DNA of 64,000 nucleotides, from assembly GCA_963781805.1 (NCBI GenBank), contig CAWAHF010000004.1:3782001-3846000 (forward strand). Reading direction: 5' to 3'. This document shows positions 63,277-64,000 of this stretch, piece after piece; position 1 is the stretch's first letter; each line of letters opens with the position of its first letter. Made by a program: the position numbers and the translations under genes. The stretch is from JAFGPL01 sp963781805. Lineage in GTDB: Bacteria > Bacteroidota > Bacteroidia > Bacteroidales > UBA10428. The notes under the pieces were generated by a model, which had not been told where the DNA came from, did not search any database, and saw only the letters and a program-made list of their open reading frames with translations.

Positions 63277-64000
63277 ATGAAAAACCTAAACTTTTTAGTA
63301 ATTGCTTTTGTCTTAGTAAATATAGGAAATATTAAATCGCTAAGGGCTCAAAGTTCTGAATGGGATAATTCACCTGAAATTTTCCAGGTAAATCGTCTTC
63401 CAGCCCATGCAACTTTAATGCCGTATTATGACATATCACAAGCTCTAAATGCAAACAGATATGCGTCTCATAATTGTCTGCTTCTAAATGGGACATGGAA
63501 ATTTAATCTGGCCGATAATCCCGAATTGTGTCCGGATGATTTTTATAGAGATGACTATGATATGACCGATTGGAATAATATTGAAGTTCCGGGAAGCTGG
63601 CAGACACAGGGATTTGACTATCCAATCTATACAAATTCCACATTTCCATGGACAGGATATGAAAATCCAATTCCACCTAATGCTCCGACAGTTTATAATC
63701 CTGTGGGTTCTTATAAGCGAACTTTTATATTACCTGAAGGTTGGGAACAAAAGGAAATATTTCTGTCTTTTCAGGGTGTTGAATCAGCTTTTTACGTTTG
63801 GATAAACGGTGAATATGTTGGGTATGGTGAAGATAGTTTTACAGCTGATGAATTTAATATAACCGATAAAATACACATAGGTGAAAATACGATTGCTGTG
63901 AGAGTTTATCGTTGGTGCGACGGAAGCTGGCTGGAAGACCAGGATTTTATCCGGCTAAGCGGAATTTTCAGAGATGTTTACCTGTATTCAACACCAAAAG
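63277..64000 (+). CDS. Beta-galactosidase, GH2 (partial, N-terminal 241 codons)
   Basis: Runs off the window end. A signal-like N-terminus (MKNLNFLVIAFVLVNIGNIK, then a processing region LRAQS) is followed by the GH2 sugar-binding domain: FQVNRLPAHATLMPY, LLNGTWKFNLADNP, VPGSWQTQGFDYPIYTN, GSYKRTFILPEGW, VESAFYVWINGEYVGYGEDS and SWLEDQDFIRLSGIFRDVYL. This is the LacZ-type layout. It would be exported to the periplasm to split galactosides from polysaccharides or oligosaccharides. The catalytic domain is outside the window. Confidence 0.9.
   Translation, partial: MKNLNFLVIAFVLVNIGNIKSLRAQSSEWDNSPEIFQVNRLPAHATLMPYYDISQALNANRYASHNCLLLNGTWKFNLADNPELCPDDFYRDDYDMTDWNNIEVPGSWQTQGFDYPIYTNSTFPWTGYENPIPPNAPTVYNPVGSYKRTFILPEGWEQKEIFLSFQGVESAFYVWINGEYVGYGEDSFTADEFNITDKIHIGENTIAVRVYRWCDGSWLEDQDFIRLSGIFRDVYLYSTPK

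Overview
The window looks like a chromosomal segment of an AT-rich member of the Bacteroidota, probably Bacteroidales-like. Three things point there: the gene order purN / acpP-fabF-rnc with an IPExxxVDY-family gene, the many promoter boxes of the Bacteroidota type (TAnnTTTG with an upstream TTTG), and the Wzi-like and M3/M23 envelope proteins. All calls come from reading the sequence and its translations; no database search was possible.

Region 1 (1-2.99 kb) is a non-coding array of long tandem repeats, one hypothetical gene, and an array of about ten degenerate 21-nt repeats. Region 2 (3.0-30.2 kb) is a plus-strand surface-polysaccharide (O-antigen/capsule) locus. It has a sugar aminotransferase, five hexapeptide acyltransferase genes, a methyltransferase, a Wzx flippase, a Wzy polymerase, several glycosyltransferases, an AsnB-type amidotransferase, DUF354 proteins, NodB-like deacetylases, a KAS III/ACP/SDR trio that could make a 3-hydroxyacyl decoration, and wecB at the end. 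Its distal half (19-29 kb) is decaying: a DUF354 pseudogene with three stops and an internal deletion, two broken copies of a DUF4143-type ATPase around an intact one, a deacetylase broken by heptamer repeats, a toxin-antitoxin pair and several MITE-like inverted repeats. Region 3 (30.2-34.1 kb) is a second repeat array, homologous to and in the same orientation as the first, followed by a Wzi-like outer-membrane gene.

Region 4 (34.1-43.2 kb) is a minus-strand branched-chain amino-acid operon: leuA, leuC, leuD, a second LeuA-like synthase, a methyltransferase, a second LeuB-like dehydrogenase, and leuB. It is preceded by a complete attenuator: a 20-residue leader peptide with 12 Ile/Leu/Val, an antiterminator pairing and a terminator. 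Region 5 (43.2-58.6 kb) holds housekeeping and regulatory genes: yebC, a STAS protein, an OmpR-type two-component system with four phased TTAAC boxes, a candidate small RNA, a hybrid kinase, rnc/fabF/acpP, purN, an M23 protein, leuS, a queuosine-precursor transporter and tRNA-Arg(CCG).

Region 6 (58.5-64 kb) has a REP-associated transposase unit (RAYT) between 36-bp inverted repeats. The unit lies between two 240-bp direct copies of the tRNA-Arg 3' end, its terminator and the 3' end of an M3 peptidase gene. The M3 peptidase lipoprotein, a small beta-barrel protein and the start of a GH2 beta-galactosidase follow.
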